Position numbers and translations under genes: made by a program. A stretch of DNA of 64,000 nucleotides from Sporosarcina luteola (GTDB lineage: Bacteria > Bacillota > Bacilli > Bacillales_A > Planococcaceae): contig NZ_JAMBNV010000003.1 in the NCBI RefSeq assembly GCF_023715245.1, positions 181,396-245,395 on the forward strand, read 5' to 3'. Below, one piece after another: positions 62,221 to 64,000 of the stretch; the stretch's first letter is position 1; the number at the start of each line of letters is the position of its first letter. The notes beneath the pieces are model-generated. The model saw only the letters and a list, made by a program, of their open reading frames with translations, ran no database searches and was not told where the DNA came from.

Positions 62221-63555
62221 ATGAAGAAATACTTTGAGTTTGATAAGCTTGGAACGAATTACCGGAGGGAAATCATCGGTGGGCTTACGACTTTCCTTGC
62301 AATGGCATATATTTTAGCGGTCAATCCACTCATGCTTTCATTGGAAGGGATACCTGATCTTCCTGATGCGATGCGCATGGATAAAGGCGCCGTTTTCGTA
62401 GCAACCGCGTTAGCAGCTGCAGTCGGTTCATTATTTATGGGGATAATTGCAAAATACCCGATCGGCTTGGCTCCAGGTATGGGATTGAACGCATTCTTCG
62501 CCTTTACAGTTGTGCTAACCTATGGAATCCCGTGGCAAACAGCATTGACGGGAGTTTTATTCTCTGGACTTATCTTTATTATTCTATCGTTGTCAGGATT
62601 GCGTGAAGCGATCATCAATGCCATACCATCACAATTAAAATATGCAGTTGGTGCAGGTATCGGCCTCTTCATCACCTTCCTCGGCTTCCAAAACGCAAAT
62701 ATAATCGTTGCGGATCCGAACACGCTTGTGACACTCGGCGATTTATCAGCTGGACCTACGCTGCTCGCCATCTTCGGCTTAGTTATTACCGTTATCATGA
62801 TGGTACGGCAAATTAAGGGTGCAATATTCTACGGCATGATTCTGACAACGATTTTAGGGATGATCGTCAGCTTAATTGATATCCCGACGAAAGTGGTCGA
62901 CAAAGTGCCATCCGTTGCTCCCACATTCGGTGCTGCATTCGAAGCGATCTTCAACGATCCCGCTTCATTAATGACAACTCAATTCCTTGTCATTGTCATT
63001 ACCTTCCTCTTCGTCGACTTTTTCGATACGGCAGGTACGCTTGTTGCGGTAGCTACACAAGCAGGTTTGATGAAGGACGAAAAATTGCCGCGAGCCGGAA
63101 AGGCGTTGCTGGCAGATTCGATGGCTACAGTGACTGGTTCGATTTTCGGAACGTCCACAACGACTTCTTATATTGAGTCCACTGCAGGTGTGGCAGCCGG
63201 AGCTAAAACAGGCTTTGCTTCTATTGTAACAGGAACGCTATTCCTATTGGCATTGTTCTTCTCTCCATTACTGTTTGTCATTACTCCTGAAGTGACAGCA
63301 CCAGCACTTATCATCGTAGGTGTACTAATGGTATCAACATTAGGGAATATCGAATGGTCGAAATTTGAAATCGCCGTACCGGCATTCTTCACGATCATTA
63401 CGATGCCATTGACATACAGCATCGCCACTGGAATCGCAATCGGCTTTGTCTTCTATCCGATCACGATGCTGCTCGCCGGTAGAAGGAAAGAGATTCATCC
63501 GATCATGTATGGACTCTTCATCATCTTCATTATGTATTTCATCTTTATTAAATGA
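62221..63555 (+). CDS. pbuG: Hypoxanthine/guanine permease PbuG
   Basis: A 444-aa purine permease of the AzgA-like NCS2 group with about 12 helices. The opening FDKLGTNYRREIIGGLTTFLAMAYILAVNP, APGMGLNAFFAF, FVDFFDTAGTLVAVA and GTSTTTSYIESTAGVAAG are diagnostic. It imports hypoxanthine and guanine in symport with cations. A guanine-type riboswitch lies before it and guaA upstream, the same order as in B. subtilis. A terminator follows, and then the rRNA operon. Confidence 0.94.
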   Translation: MKKYFEFDKLGTNYRREIIGGLTTFLAMAYILAVNPLMLSLEGIPDLPDAMRMDKGAVFVATALAAAVGSLFMGIIAKYPIGLAPGMGLNAFFAFTVVLTYGIPWQTALTGVLFSGLIFIILSLSGLREAIINAIPSQLKYAVGAGIGLFITFLGFQNANIIVADPNTLVTLGDLSAGPTLLAIFGLVITVIMMVRQIKGAIFYGMILTTILGMIVSLIDIPTKVVDKVPSVAPTFGAAFEAIFNDPASLMTTQFLVIVITFLFVDFFDTAGTLVAVATQAGLMKDEKLPRAGKALLADSMATVTGSIFGTSTTTSYIESTAGVAAGAKTGFASIVTGTLFLLALFFSPLLFVITPEVTAPALIIVGVLMVSTLGNIEWSKFEIAVPAFFTIITMPLTYSIATGIAIGFVFYPITMLLAGRRKEIHPIMYGLFIIFIMYFIFIK

Positions 63556-63581
63556 AGTAAGTGTATAATTTCTAAGTTAAG

Positions 63582-63613
63582 TGGGACGGCTCCTATGGGG
63601 CCGTTCCTTTTTA
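63582..63613 (+). terminator. Terminator after pbuG
   Basis: GGGACGGCTCC pairs with GGGGCCGTTCC (with G-U pairs), then TTTTTAT. Confidence 0.75.
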
Positions 63614-63744
63614 TATACTATTAATTGAATAAGGATATAGTTTATTTTTAAAATCCCCCGTGCAAATGAAGTTGTCATTTGTCTCGATGTAACGGCCATT
63701 TCTATAGAGGAAATCAAGTATGTGAAATTTATTCACTAAAACTG
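63614..63744. other. Intergenic stretch before the rRNA promoter
   Basis: AT-rich, with no gene and no known RNA visible. It could hold an upstream promoter element. Confidence 0.4.
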
Positions 63745-63773
63745 TTGACACTTTAAGTTTCATTTGGTATAGT
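63745..63773 (+). promoter_or_regulatory. rRNA operon promoter
   Basis: A perfect -35 TTGACA (63745-63750), 17-base spacer and TATAGT (63768-63773). It lies about 190 bases upstream of the 16S start, with the usual CCTTGAAAACTGAAC leader word after it. Confidence 0.85.
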
Positions 63774-63960
63774 AATAAAGCAGTCGAGAGAACGACATAA
63801 ACCGACAGCGAAATACATGAACCTTGAAAACTGAACAGCAAAACGTCAACAAATAAAGTTCTGGAGCCGACCCTGTCGGTGAAAAGAACAAACGAATCTT
63901 CGGATTCAAATTGACATCTTAATTGATGCCAGCAAGAAACTCGAGCTACTCGAATTTCTC

Positions 63961-64000
63961 TATTATGGAGAGTTTGATCCTGGCTCAGGACGAACGCTGG
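63961..64000 (+). rRNA. 16S ribosomal RNA, 5' end only
   Basis: GGAGAGTTTGATCCTGGCTC and ACGAACGCTGG are the conserved start of bacterial 16S rRNA. Only the first ~40 bases lie in the window; the start at 63961 is approximate. Confidence 0.95.

Overview
The window looks like chromosome from a low-to-mid GC, endospore-forming member of the Bacillales, most likely Planococcaceae and perhaps Sporosarcina or a close relative. The genus is inferred, not proven. The evidence is the gene set: a YjcZ-type sporulation peptide, a GerW/YtfJ-type spore protein, a SigI/RsgI pair, close homologues of Bacillus NupC, PbuE, PbuG, YhfW and MetI, and the order moxR-DUF58-transglutaminase-guaA-pbuG that is also found in B. 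subtilis. Ribosome-binding sites are strong, TTG and GTG starts are frequent, and the window ends at the start of an rRNA operon.

Layout. 0-6.4 kb: the end of rtcB, a polar amino-acid ABC transporter, a SnoaL-like protein and a large KatE-type catalase, separated by copies of a 147-bp intergenic element. 6.4-16.5 kb: a T-box riboswitch driving an NhaC-family transporter and a PqqB-like protein, then an acetamidase/formamidase, an AlkD-like protein, an FAD dehydrogenase, an M2-like peptidase, a DIP1984 protein and a metallo-beta-lactamase-fold hydrolase. 16.5-31 kb: a DinB-like protein, a Rieske oxidoreductase, a serine hydrolase, transporters for nucleosides, dicarboxylates and branched-chain amino acids, and an ATP sulfurylase with a long tail. 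31-40 kb: a DUF2325 protein, a MATE pump, a cysK-ssuBCA sulfur operon and pbuE under a purine riboswitch. 40-49 kb: an ABC-F protein, a frameshifted MFS transporter, a secreted protein beside sigI-rsgI, a YisP-like prenyl synthase and a cluster of very small ORFs. 49-64 kb: an FMN reductase, metI under a SAM riboswitch, an SMR-SMR-MATE efflux cluster, pncB-nadE, the moxR operon, guaA and pbuG (each behind a guanine-type riboswitch), and the rRNA promoter with the first bases of 16S rRNA.

How the genes work together. Purine balance is handled by guaA (synthesis), pbuG (uptake), pbuE (efflux) and nupC (nucleosides); the first three carry purine aptamers with a C at the specificity position. Sulfur and methionine are handled by sat, cysK-ssuBCA and S-box-controlled metI. 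pncB and nadE form an NAD salvage pair.

Most unusual points. (1) Nine intergenic tandem-repeat arrays; eight have a period of 20 or 21 bp, most with their own anchor word, and three share the anchor TTTATGCG. (2) A repeated 147-bp element with GGTGCCTGTG ends that often carries a terminator-like hairpin. (3) A GMP synthase whose glutaminase domain lacks the catalytic cysteine. (4) A C-type purine riboswitch on pbuE with on-switch architecture. (5) A predicted tyrosine T-box operon pairing a transporter with a PqqB-like protein. (6) A cluster of five tiny ORFs at 48.3-49.0 kb, four with good ribosome-binding sites and one translationally coupled. All readings come from the sequence by eye; no database search was run.
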